From the NCBI GenBank assembly GCA_023079485.1, contig CM041090.1, positions 33,506,874 through 33,570,873 of the forward strand: 64,000 bases of DNA, given 5' to 3'. Positions 1 to 9,210 of this stretch are shown here, piece by piece. Under the pieces are notes generated by a model that saw only the letters and a list, made by a program, of their open reading frames with translations, was not told the origin of the DNA and searched no databases. Source of the stretch: Archilochus colubris. Its lineage: Eukaryota > Chordata > Aves > Apodiformes > Trochilidae. The translations under genes and the position numbers were made by a program. Each line of letters opens with the position of its first letter. The first letter of the stretch is position 1.

Positions 1-728
1 ATACTTTAGGCAATATCAGCTGATTTGCCTGCACCTTTCAGGCTTACAAGAAGCCTTTGTTCCCTTACATGCAGTGTAGAATCATAGCTGTTGTTCAACT
101 GTAGAAGTGGAGCACTTTCCTCCAAGGAGAATAAACGTCATGAACAACAAACAGTATCATTCTAGTCAAGGACTGGTACTCTGCCTTGGAGAGGCAGACT
201 GTCTCCAGAACTGCACCTTGAGTGTATCCTTAAGAGTTGAGAGGCAACAGAAAAAATCTGCAGCTCAGAAGTTCCACTGAAAACTAGGGCTTACTCAAGT
301 CAACTGCACATTTGGAGCAAGACTACACCTCTAAGATGAGCGTTAATGAATTAAAGTCAATTAAAAGCAGTCACAAAGTACTGCAATCATGACTCAATCC
401 CTGAAGTTGCTACATGCCTGTTAAATTTCAGATTTGAGCCATGATGATTGAGCCACTGATCTTTACACACACACAGAAAGAAACTTTCAAGATCAGCAGA
501 GGTCAACTTACTGCAGTCCAACTTCCCTCCGACATTTGCTGTGACTCTCAGCTACAAACTGCAGTGCTGATGCAGCCATAACGTAATGAGCCTTTTCCAG
601 GGAAGGCTCCACATTCAAACTAGGTCCTGAGGGAGGCTGCTTTTGCCAATTGCCTCCAACTGTGAAGAACAACTCTTGCACAAAGGGCATCAGTAGCACT
701 TCCCTGATGCTCTCAGCTCTCACTTTAC
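1..728 (-). other. CKB: CKB intron downstream of the residue 117-160 exon (partial)
   Basis: Intronic sequence from the donor GT at 728-727 to the window edge. I see no creatine kinase coding sequence, transposon or RNA gene in it. The expected next exon, starting with the last part of the codon after LSVE, is not present. Confidence 0.8.
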
Positions 729-861
729 CTTCCACAGAGAGCTTCTCGATCGCCCGTCTCTCTCCCCGGCTGCAATGCGGGGGAAGGCAGAACCCACGGA
801 TGCTTCTCCCAGTTCTGACACGGGAACTTAGCACATAATTTGGATCCAGGTCGTCACCCCC
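729..861 (-). CDS. CKB: CKB coding exon, residues 117-160 (nucleotide-binding arginines)
   Basis: A 133-nt exon starting in phase 0 after a TTGTAG acceptor and ending in phase 1 at a GAAG|GTAAAG donor. It encodes [10 protein letters not shown] followed by [20 protein letters not shown] and the [13 protein letters not shown] helix. Arg130, Arg132 and Arg135 lie in the SSRVRTGRS segment; Arg130 and Arg132 contact ATP phosphates in the creatine kinase family. An open frame runs on past the donor as far as about position 508, but that extension is intron and has no similarity to creatine kinase. The next exon is not identifiable in 1-728, so it lies outside the window. Confidence 0.96.
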
Positions 862-1709
862 CTACAAGATTAGGAAACCAGTGAGTATAACCCTGTTGCA
901 AATATACAAAACACATATTTGAGATACTGACTATTTTGCCTGTAAGTCAGTGTGTTACTTCAGGACTACTTTCTTCAGCTTTAACTCAAGCATCTCTAAC
1001 AAAACCCTTGTTCTGAGGCTAATGCTAGAGCTACTAAGCTGTGCTAGAAAACAGAGATACCACCAGACTACTAGTTTTATGGTCTGGGCTTTGGTTACTC
1101 CTTCAAATCTGTAATCTAGAGGCCAACATGAGACAAACTCCTGTTTAAGTAGGTTTTAGTCTTGCAAATGAAAATTAAGGTACTTTGCAATTTATTTTCA
1201 AGCTGACCTATGCCTAGCAGATCAACATAGCACTAGGATCCTACAGTTACCGGGATCCTACCATTACTTTAAAAATCCATAAAATGGGCAGAAATCTTTA
1301 GTCCTGCCCATAAAGATAAATATCACCTAGCTAGGTATTTGTAAGATCCAAGATCAGATAGTAGAAAGTGCCAAGTTTTATGACAGTCCTTGACACCTAG
1401 GACAGTTTTGTTTAGCTTGACTACTACAGCCACAGCTCATGGAAATACATGCTCCAAGTGTTTGGCATAACCTAAGCTGCAGCAGCACATGGAACAAGCT
1501 CTGGCTGCATGCCAGCTGCCTGGTTCTGTCCAGCCACTGACATCCTACAGCAGCAAGCTCTTAAGTCTGATTGCACAGGACACACAGCCTGTGGGTCTGT
1601 GCTGTGCGAAAGCAAGGGGGCAGAGTCTCAGCAATCAGTTCAGGCAGCTGCCAACAACTTTAACTAATCTTCAGATTAGTAGGTATCAGAAATTGTCAGA
1701 AGTTTATAC
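862..1709 (-). other. CKB: CKB intron between residues 116 and 117
   Basis: An 848-nt intron with GT (GTATAAAC) and AG (TTGTAG) ends on the minus strand. Apart from a short 17-bp period duplication containing GGATCCTAC at about 1236-1269, I see nothing distinctive. Confidence 0.85.
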
Positions 1710-1864
1710 CTGCAGGTTATCAGGGTTCAGGTCAGTCTTATGCTCATCCGTTGGTTTGTAGCCACCATGCCTGTCTTCAATAACTGGATCAAAAAGCTCC
1801 TTAAACACATCATAGGATTCTTCATCACCAGCTACGCATCCTACTGTCATTATGAAGGGATGGC
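1710..1864 (-). CDS. CKB: CKB coding exon, residues 65-116
   Basis: A 155-nt exon that starts in phase 1 after a CTCCAG acceptor and ends in phase 0 at a CTGCAG|GTATAA donor. It completes Gly65 and encodes [20 protein letters not shown], then the [20 protein letters not shown] segment and NLQ. His66 follows the mobile VDNPG loop that closes over the active site in creatine kinases. Its phase-1 start is compatible with either of the two alternative upstream coding exons, which both end after the first base of the Gly codon. Confidence 0.96.
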
Positions 1865-2347
1865 CTGGAGTGGTAATAAAGTCAGAAGAGCTCAATTTGG
1901 GTGATGTTTGGCTGTACTCCAGTGAAGCACTAACCAGGCAAGTTCTTTAGCAGTAGGTCTAGTCACTCAGAAATGCACTTACATAAAAACATTTGGAGAG
2001 ACCCTACATTTTACACTTCATCCAGTTAGTCAAACACAGTACTATGGAAACCCACAGCTGTTGCCATTAAACCAGACTGAATTGTCAAGCTTGGTTTAGG
2101 ACAAATTTGCACAGCACATCCAATTTCACTACCTAATTTAGACCACCAGCTAGAAATTTACATCTAAACAATCATGCTTTGCTGTAAGCAAGCATGCTTC
2201 AGTTTTCGTTCTGTCTGCTACAGCCAAAGCTGCATTTCTGTAGGCTGCTCATAAATACCACCTCCACGAGATTAGTTTTAAGTTGCCATATTCAAAAGCA
2301 CCAGTAACTTCAGCTGGTTCACACAGAATATTCTCAACGCATTTTAC
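1865..2347 (-). other. CKB: CKB intron downstream of the alternative exon B
   Basis: A 483-nt intron with a GTAAAA donor at 2347 and a CTCCAG acceptor. No other feature seen. Confidence 0.85.
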
Positions 2348-2525
2348 CAGGATTATCAACCCCAGTCTGAATGACATCATCCAGGGTGAAGCCACTGGGC
2401 GTGACTCTGTCTCTCAGTTTCTTGTATAAATCCAGGGTTAGAACTTTGGCCATGTGGTTGTTGTGGGTGCTCAGGTCCGGGAACTCCTCATCAGGAGGCA
2501 GTCTCTGATTATTTAGTTGGGCCAT
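2348..2525 (-). CDS. CKB: CKB alternative first coding exon B (MAQLNNQ isoform)
   Basis: A second version of the first coding exon. It has its own ATG (AAAATGG, a strong context), encodes [13 protein letters not shown] and then the shared EFPDLS...VDNPG segment, and ends in phase 1 at CCTG|GTAAAA. The spliced exon probably begins at 2535 after a TTTTTACTCTAG acceptor, giving ten 5'UTR bases. Over the 47 codons from EFPDL to the end it differs from exon A by only 3 amino acids but by about 19 silent changes. This shows an old duplication kept under purifying selection. Chicken CKB is known to produce two N-terminal isoforms (Ba and Bb) by alternative splicing, and this exon fits that arrangement. 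The N-terminal tail is 5 residues shorter than in exon A and unrelated to it. Which of Ba or Bb it corresponds to I cannot say. Confidence 0.9.
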
Positions 2526-2535
2526 TTTGATATTG

Positions 2536-2989
2536 CTAGAGTAAAAATAAATACTGTAATGTTAACATGTAAACACATCTGCTCCCCCTTTTTTCATAGA
2601 AGTGCTAGAGAACATCACAAAAGCAGTTTGCAATAGGCATAGACCAGAAGAGCCAGGTAGGGTGACTTTTCCTTTTTTTTTTTCCCCAGTTGTGTTATAA
2701 TTAGAAAACACTTGGTTTGGATTTTTTTTTTTTTGATTGAAAGTATTTAGCAGAGCAGTTACATAACTGAAGTGTCTGGGAATTGATATGTCAGATCACA
2801 GCAAGCAACATGGCTTGACAGAACAAGGCCTCTTTTAACCCAGCCATGCATTTAAGAGCCGTCTCTCTCCGTATTTTACAAGATTTGTCTCTCAGCAGCT
2901 CAAGAGCTGTGGGTGCTGTTGTCAGGAAGCACTTCCAGTAAGGAGGGAGAACAGATCGCCATGCAGATCTAACTGTCCCCGGCCATTAC
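2536..2989 (-). other. CKB: CKB sequence between the two alternative coding exons
   Basis: 454 nt separating exon A's donor (GTAATG) from exon B's acceptor. It contains short T-runs (near 2670 and 2725). The length is ample for normal splicing, so mutual exclusion of the two exons is not forced by intron size. Confidence 0.8.
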
Positions 2990-3182
2990 CTGGGTTGTCA
3001 ACCCCAGTCTGGATGACATCATCCAGGGTAAATCCACTGGGAGTCTGTTTATCCCTCAACTTCTTGTACAGGTCCAGGGTCAGCACCTTGGCCATGTGAT
3101 TGTTGTGAGCGCTCAAGTCGGGGAACTCATCCTCGCCAGAGTACTTCATCTTCAGAAGGTTGTGGCTGTTTGAGAAGGGCAT
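2990..3182 (-). CDS. CKB: CKB first coding exon A (MPFSNSH isoform, residues 1-64)
   Basis: This is the canonical start of brain creatine kinase: [19 protein letters not shown], then [20 protein letters not shown] and the flexible loop ending TGVDNPG. It provides 193 coding bases, phase 1 at the CCAG|GTAATG donor. The ATG sits in a GCCATGC context. The acceptor is most likely CCCCTAG (exon from 3202), because a strong pyrimidine tract precedes it; a nearer TAG at 3192-3191 is a weaker alternative. The PFSN N-terminus is shared with mammalian CKB, so this is the ancestral copy and exon B is the added one. Confidence 0.96.
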
Positions 3183-3202
3183 GGCTGACCCTACCGCAGT
3201 CA

Positions 3203-4128
3203 CTAGGGGAGAAAGAGGGGAAGCCTATCACCGGGGGCTTGGCAGGCCTCCGAACTGCTCGGGGGAAAGCCAGGCAGCCCGGCAAGGTCACCTTGGCTGC
3301 TGTTCCACCCGTGCCTTTTACACCTTTGCTGCTTCACCACCTTTCGCAAGAGACAGGAAGGAGTAAGGAAAAAAAAGTTCTCCACCTCCACCAGCCTTGC
3401 CCCGTCCTAAAACATCCCCGCCGCAAGGGCAGGGGCTCTCGCGGCTTCTCCAGGTGAAGGGACTGGCCCAAGGTCGCTTGGAGAGGTCGCTGCAGCACGG
3501 GGCAGACCCCAACGGCTGCTCGGGGGCGGTGGGAACGTCCGGGCCGCCGCGGGGCTGGGCTCCACCGGCACCCCGCGCTGGGCGGCAGGTGAACGGGGCG
3601 GCACTGCGATGCGCTGGGCGGGCAACCGCGCCTCCTCCCACCGCAAGCGAGCGGGGAGACCCGCCGTGCCCCGGCCCAAGGGGGGATAGCCCCCGGTGTC
3701 CTCCGCACCCGCGGAGCCCCGGCTGCTCCCCGCCCTGGAAGACTGGGGGAGGGAGGGGGAAGCATCCAACAAGCTATTATACAACAGACGGCTCCCTCGG
3801 GGGACCTGGCTAGGGCCAGCATATGTAACTACCCTGCTAAATACCGGGTTAATCTGGTTTTAGAGCGGGGCCGACTCCAGCTGGGGGCAAGCCTGGTAAG
3901 CACCTGCGCCGCGCCCCGCTGGAGCACTGCGCCCCGTCCCCCGCCCCAGCAGCGCGTCGGGCGCCTCTGCCCCACTCTGCCCCCCCCGCCGCCCGTTACC
4001 CCTCCTCAGCCGGACCGGCTTCACCCCCTACAGTGAGAAAAAAAAAAATCCTTAAAAAAAAAAAATTTTAAAAAAAACCCAAAACTTATTTTAAAGCTGT
4101 AGAACGGCTCGGCTGCCCCGGGACTTAC
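3203..4128 (-). other. CKB: CKB intron 1, GC-rich with A-rich tract
   Basis: A 926-nt first intron whose promoter-proximal part is CpG-rich (roughly 3450-4128). An A-rich low-complexity stretch lies at about 4038-4085. Long open frames on both strands here (for example 3334-3822) are typical of stop-poor GC-rich DNA and do not resemble proteins I know. Confidence 0.8.
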
Positions 4129-4202
4129 CGAGGGCTCCGCAGCTAAAGCAAGGACCTCCACAACTGCTCCGCACCCCGCTGCCGCCCTTACCGGATTACA
4201 GC
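4129..4202 (-). other. CKB: CKB noncoding exon 1 (inferred)
   Basis: Inferred 5'UTR exon. The 3' limit is a near-consensus donor, CG|GTAAGTCC, at 4128. The 5' limit is placed about 28 bases below the ATAAAAG element. A second possible donor, CG|GTAAGG at 4191, would leave an exon of only about 10 bases if transcription starts near 4202. It could be used if transcription starts from the upstream TATA element instead. Confidence 0.55.
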
Positions 4203-4220
4203 CGCGGCGCTGCGGCCGCG

Positions 4221-4290
4221 TCTCTTTTATCTACGGAGCGAGCCGCCGTCCGATTGGCCGCTATTTATAGCCCATTCATTCCATTGGGCC
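4221..4290 (-). promoter_or_regulatory. CKB: CKB core promoter with CCAAT boxes and two TATA-like elements
   Basis: Reading on the minus strand: CCCAATGG (about 4288-4281), TATAAATAG (4269-4261), GGCCAATCG (about 4259-4251), then ATAAAAGAG (4230-4222). Mammalian B-creatine kinase promoters are known for a TATAAATA box set too far upstream, a CCAAT next to it, and a second weaker TATA element that directs the main start. The spacing of about 39 bp between the two TATA-like elements fits that plan. The functional start is inferred. Confidence 0.75.
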
Positions 4291-4445
4291 AAGCGCGGGG
4301 GGCGGGGCGTGCGCGCATCGTCGCCGGTCCGTCCAGGGTTGCCGCCATTTTACTCATCCGGGGGGGCGGCCGAGGGGCGGGGGGCGGCTCCCAGGAGCCG
4401 AGAGGCGATGGCGGAGTTGGTGACATTCGGTGACATGTGGTGAAG

Positions 4446-7400
4446 GAGGAGATGTGCGTGAAAACCCATCCCCGTGTGACCTTAGCCAAGGGTTTGTCCG
4501 CAGGCGGTAGTGCCGTTGGGCATGGGCACATGGCAGGTTGCTTCACACCTTGGTTGAAGACTGACGGACAGGTGTAACAGTCTGCCAGCCCAAATAAGGG
4601 CTTTGTAGCACCAGGGCTGCTATGGCCGGAGCAATGTGAGGATGAGCTGCCACCAAACCAGCCTGGAGGAAGCGTCTGGTGCTGGTGTGGGTCGGGCACT
4701 CGGCCCCTGGCCCCAGAGCAGCGGTGTGGTTCTGCAGGGCCGGGCCGGGCTGCCTGCCCTGTGCCTGTCTCCCCTCCGGCGCCTGCGGAGCCACGGGTTG
4801 GTTTTACATTTTCAGTGGGAAGGAAAGAGGGTGGCTGTGTAAAGCTCAGTGAGTCTCCTCTCTTGTCATGTGCCCAGAAAAAAAAAAAAAAAAAGCCCTA
4901 AGCTTTACTGGAGAGCTGCTGATTTATCCCTGAAGACGAGCTGGAAGGCTGGGATAGAGCCCATCTAAAGCTCACCTGAGATTCATGGTAACAGTGACTT
5001 CCACTGCTCTCTTTTTAGGAATGAGCAGGCTTTGTCCCAAAGCCAAAATGCTGCTGAGAATCCCATTGTTTGCAAAAATAAATAGATTAATGTCATGAAT
5101 GACTGTCTTGATCTGGCTTTCACCTTTACATAATACTTTCTTTATCTTTCTCTGATGTGTATTTCTCAGAGGAGGACCCACGCTTTGCCTCCTGTACAAA
5201 CAGAGTGTGTACTTACCTGTGTGAATGTAGACCTGAGGCATGGAGTTTCTTTGACATGAGTTGTGAATGTCAGGAGACATCAGCAGAAACTCTTTCCCTA
5301 CCACTGTTTGTTCAGCAACAAAACTGTACTCTCATCCTGACAACAAGAGTATGCACTTTTACACAATGGCTTAGAATTTAATAAATAATATACATATTAA
5401 AAGCATATACTGCTTCAAGTAAAAATACATAGTGTTTTGCTGCTACCCAGATTTCCAAGTTATGCCAGGTCTGATAGCCTGAGATGCTGAGTATACAGAT
5501 CTCCAGCAGATGCCAAGGGCTCAGCACCTGTTCAAGTCTGGTCTCTTTATCTCCTGGATCAAAGAGCAAATCCTCTCTCTGGGTCTTCTCTGACTTTTTA
5601 ACCTTATAAAACCTGCCCCTGAATGTCACACAACAATCATGCTTCAGAATAGTGTAAATTGCAAATAATGCCATTGATAAGCAAGTATTTAATGAATGTA
5701 AATGTAAAATCATACCCAGAATTCTCAAAACAATGTAATATGGCTGGATGACCTCAGATGCAAACAAAGTTCTGTCCATTAATTTTTTGTTAATATAAAA
5801 CACTCAGGTTTGGTTTGGTTTGTTTTGGTTTTTTTTTTTTAGTTTAGAACAATAGAAATAAAACTAAGAGCATATTCTTAAATTACACCATATTTTTGTG
5901 ATGGTTTTATTCACAAAACAGTGCATATCACAGCAGGTACTGAAGGCTCCTTCTGTCTTATTCCGTAACCTATTGCCACACAAGCAGAGAAGCAACCAAC
6001 TGTTCTGTACTACGATTGTTCTGTAGATTTGTAGAGTCAAGGTCATCTCAAGAACCAAAATCCAAGGATCCATTTTGATTCATTGAGTGCACTCTTTCTC
6101 TCCCAGTCTTGCAGAACAGGGAATACCAGTCATTATGATAAGCTGGTAGTGTTCTCAATGTGCCATTCATTATAGCTCTTCCAATACAAACAGACACCTC
6201 TTCTTCACAATTTTTTTGTCTGAAAAGAAGACATGGAATGAGTCACAGGTGCAAAACAAACAAAATGCAGTATAATTTACATGTTTGAAAAACAGTGCAC
6301 CCTCTATCCCCTTTTCCTCATAACTGTTTGACAAATTTATAGCATGCAGTAAGTAAAAAGTGGATATTACCTCACTGGGTTTTATCCAGACAGCATTTTA
6401 AGATTTGCTGAAAGCTGTGTGTAAATTGGATCCCACCTTTGTTACAGCATCCCATCCCAGCTTTCCCTAGTGACTTAATTATAAATGCTGTGCCATTTGT
6501 CAACAGCCTCTGATCAACTGTTTTATCTAGCTCATCTGCTGAAAGAATACTTCATTTGGATAAGCCTGTATGTCCTGTTGGACTGTGATAAAGGCACCAC
6601 TACTTGCTTTCCGTGCTGGGATGGTATCTTAGTGCATCCTCTCTTCCATCCTACATTGCTGCTCTGCAGCTCAGGATAGAAAGGAGGGGTGATTACTCGA
6701 GAGATGTCTGCACTGAGCTTTAAGAGTGAAGAATTAAGAGAAGTTAATCACAGGCCACACAGCTAGCTTCCTAAGAGGCTTAATTATAAATGTTGTTCAG
6801 TGTGCAACTGCAAGAGGAGATAGGTGATAACTAGTGATTGTCTTCTGAAATTACCTGCATGAACATAAGATGAACCTGAATAATTAGATGATAAACTTCT
6901 TGAAATCTAGGAAAATACTTCAGATTAGGAAACAGCAAGAGAAAGTGGTTTGCTACTAACAAATGCATTACATTCCGTTCATAATTGACAACTAAACCGT
7001 ACTTGCAAATGAAACATAACACTTATGTATCAATAGATAAAAGGAATTGGTTATGGCTGCATCTGCTTAACTTCCCAAATAAAACTTCTATTCACATTTA
7101 CATTTATAGCTTAAAATCTATTTGCCTAGTTATTATTCTCGGTTTATTTTTTCACATTGCTTAGGCAGTCTGTTGAAAATTACTGATGGTTTCCAGTGAG
7201 CTGAGTGCTTGTGGAAACTAGGATTTACTGAGTGTCTTGATCTTGCATACAGTCAGGCTCACGGTGATCTCAACAGCAGTTCATCATAGGACAGAAATGA
7301 CATAAGAACATAAACAATGACAAACATAACCAATGACACCAAAAATGAGGGGGAAAAACCCAAGGTAGGTGCAAATAAAAAGGCACAGTAGATCCATGAT

Positions 7401-8349
7401 TGCCAATCAGAAAAACAGCTGAGTAGGAGTTTGCAGTTTAAGAAACCTCTGAAACTGCATACATTATGTTTAGATGAGATTGAGGAGAGTTTCATAACTA
7501 AATAACAAAGACAACTGCAATTATGATGTGGGCATGTCAACAGTGTAACAAAAAAATTTTCTCACTTAAGGTAATGGGCAAAAAATCCCTTATACTTGAT
7601 GGAATCACAGTCTTTAAAGAAAAATCACAAATGGTCATTTAACAGCTCTGCATTTCTGTGTTCTTGGTTGTGGAAGGGTGACTTTTTCTTCACCATTGTG
7701 CATTACAGGTTACTTGGGAAAGCAGCACCGTACAGTGTTATCTGATTTAGCAGGGAATGCTGCCTGTGGGTCCAGGGTGATTCACATGCTCTCTGCTGTG
7801 CCTGTACCCCTCCCATGCCAGGTGGCCTGGGCTTGTTGTAAGAAGAAGATGAGGAGATACTCTTTGCTCCTCCTCACTTCCTGACTGCAGCCCCTGTACC
7901 ACCAGGGCAAGCAGGACTCTGTACATTGCTTCAGTCCTGAACATGAGACAGAAGTAGGTATCAGTACCATGCTATTTGGGGTTTAGATAACGATTCCGCT
8001 GCTTCTGAGCCCACATTCTGGTTTCTCCTACAGCCTCATGAAACCAAATGAAGGAGTTGGTTGGCCTGGAGCTACCCTTCCCCTGAGCAAGCATCCCGTG
8101 AGGAAGGGCACACAGAGCTTTCTGGAAGCTTCCTTCCCCAGGCACCAAAGGTGAGCCTGGGTCCACCTACACCAAAGGCAGCGCCATCCCCCGGGGAAGG
8201 GGCTTCACCGCTGCCCTCCAGATTCCCCAAACACACCCTTGGTGGGTGACACACCCCAGTTCCCATTGGGTTCACTGGGCCACCCTCGTGGCCCTTCACA
8301 GCAGCCCGCTTGTCCACTGAAACCCCTTAAATTCTACCGAGAGGGACAG
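4446..8349. other. Spacer between the divergent CKB and TRMT61A promoters
   Basis: About 3.9 kb without a recognisable gene. It holds an A18-type homopolymer near 4877-4894 and otherwise unique, AT-rich sequence. No open frame in it resembles a known protein. CKB and TRMT61A are therefore divergent but do not share a compact bidirectional promoter. Confidence 0.7.
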
Positions 8350-8369
8350 TGAACAGCGGCTGCCCCTCT

Positions 8370-9210
8370 GTGCCCTCATGGTCCCACAGCCGGCTGGGAC
8401 CACCGCCCCTCGCCAAGGCAGGACCATCCCGGCCGGCTCGACGAGGGGTGCCCGGAGGGCGGCTGATGGCCGTCGGTGATCGGCCCCGCTCCTCAGGGAC
8501 CCAGCGCTGAGAGGACATGAGGCCGCGTCGGGCAGCGAGAAGAAGCCTGAGGGGACGGGCGCATTGATCGGGCTGCACACAGGGCTGGGGATGAGGGTGG
8601 GGGTGGTGAGGGCAGCGGGAGGTGAGGCTCCCAGCCCCGGGTACAGGCGGCAGCGAGTCCCCGGCTGCCGCTGGGGCTGGCGGGGGCGGAGGCAGCGGGA
8701 GCGTCAGCAGCCTGCGACCGGGGCGGAAAGAGGCGCTGGGCGGGCACCGCGTGTGAGGAGAGCCGGGTCGGGCCGGGCCGGGCTAGGCTGGGCTGGGCTG
8801 CTGGCGGGGCTCAGCCCCGGGAGGTAACGGCTCTGGGGAGGGGGAGAGCTGGTGGCTCCTGGGGGGAACGCGAGGCCCCGAGGAGCGGCAGGGGCACTGG
8901 GATAAGGATGGACGAGGGTGATCCCTCCCGGGCCCGCACGATTAAAGCTGCTCTCTTGCAGGCTGAGCCTTCCTTTGACCCTGCCGGCGGGCTCCTATCC
9001 CCATTCCTCCTGGGACTGTGCTTTTAACCCCTCCGCCCGCCTCAGCAAATACCGAATTAAATCAATCAACCCTGGAGCAGTCATTAAGCTCCCGTGCCCG
9101 TTGTGGCGGGCACATGCGCTCTCAGGGCGCGGGAACCGCGTTACCGCCGTCAGGACACGGGGGCCGGGCTGCAGCTGAGGGGCGGGGGGGGGGAAAACGG
9201 CCCTCGGAGA
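8370..9210. promoter_or_regulatory. TRMT61A: CpG island and probable TRMT61A promoter region
   Basis: A GC-rich block with frequent CpG, GC boxes (GGGCGG around 8685 and 8723) and short GGGCC/GGGCT tandem repeats near 8765-8802. No TATA box is apparent. It is the only CpG island upstream of the TRMT61A start codon, so it is the best promoter candidate. Confidence 0.7.
8400..8823 (+). other. TRMT61A: TRMT61A noncoding exon 1 (approximate, 5' end unknown)
   Basis: Inferred. The coding exon at 11596 is preceded by a splice acceptor, so a separate upstream exon is required. Inside the island, a GAG|GTAACGG donor at 8823/8824 and a GAG|GTGAGG donor at 8621/8622 are both plausible. The start site cannot be fixed from sequence alone. 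Confidence 0.4.

Larger units (their letters stand above)
1..4202 (-). other. CKB: CKB gene, brain-type creatine kinase, 5' part
   Basis: Gene span on the minus strand. The visible exons are a noncoding exon 1, two alternative first coding exons, and the exons for residues 65-116 and 117-160. The remaining coding exons, including the one with the catalytic cysteine near residue 283, lie beyond position 1. Creatine kinase B transfers phosphate between ATP and creatine in the cytosol and works as a dimer. The translated exons match the B-type creatine kinase N-terminal and early catalytic regions almost residue for residue. The coding exon lengths of 193, 155 and 133 nt agree with the lengths I recall for mammalian CKB. 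TRMT61A is the divergent neighbour. The gene identification is secure; the exact transcription start is inferred. Confidence 0.96.
3450..4445. promoter_or_regulatory. CpG island at the CKB 5' end
   Basis: A dense run of CpG dinucleotides and GC boxes spanning CKB intron 1, exon 1 and the promoter, fading after about 4400. It includes a G-run cluster at 4360-4384 able to form a G-quadruplex on the plus strand, and a YY1-type motif (AAAATGGCGGC on the minus strand) near 4341-4351, about 80 bp above the CKB TATA box. Confidence 0.7.

Noticed and set aside
508..728. Open frame continuing from the CKB residue 117-160 exon
   Set aside because: Similarity to creatine kinase stops at LSVE, exactly at a GAAG|GTAAAG donor; the rest is intron.
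1236..1269. 17-bp period duplication containing GGATCCTAC in a CKB intron
   Set aside because: Two imperfect copies only; too short to interpret.
3334..3822. 162-codon minus-strand frame in the CKB CpG island, with overlapping frames on both strands
   Set aside because: It sits in GC-rich, stop-poor intron 1, is rich in Pro, Arg and Gly, and matches nothing known.
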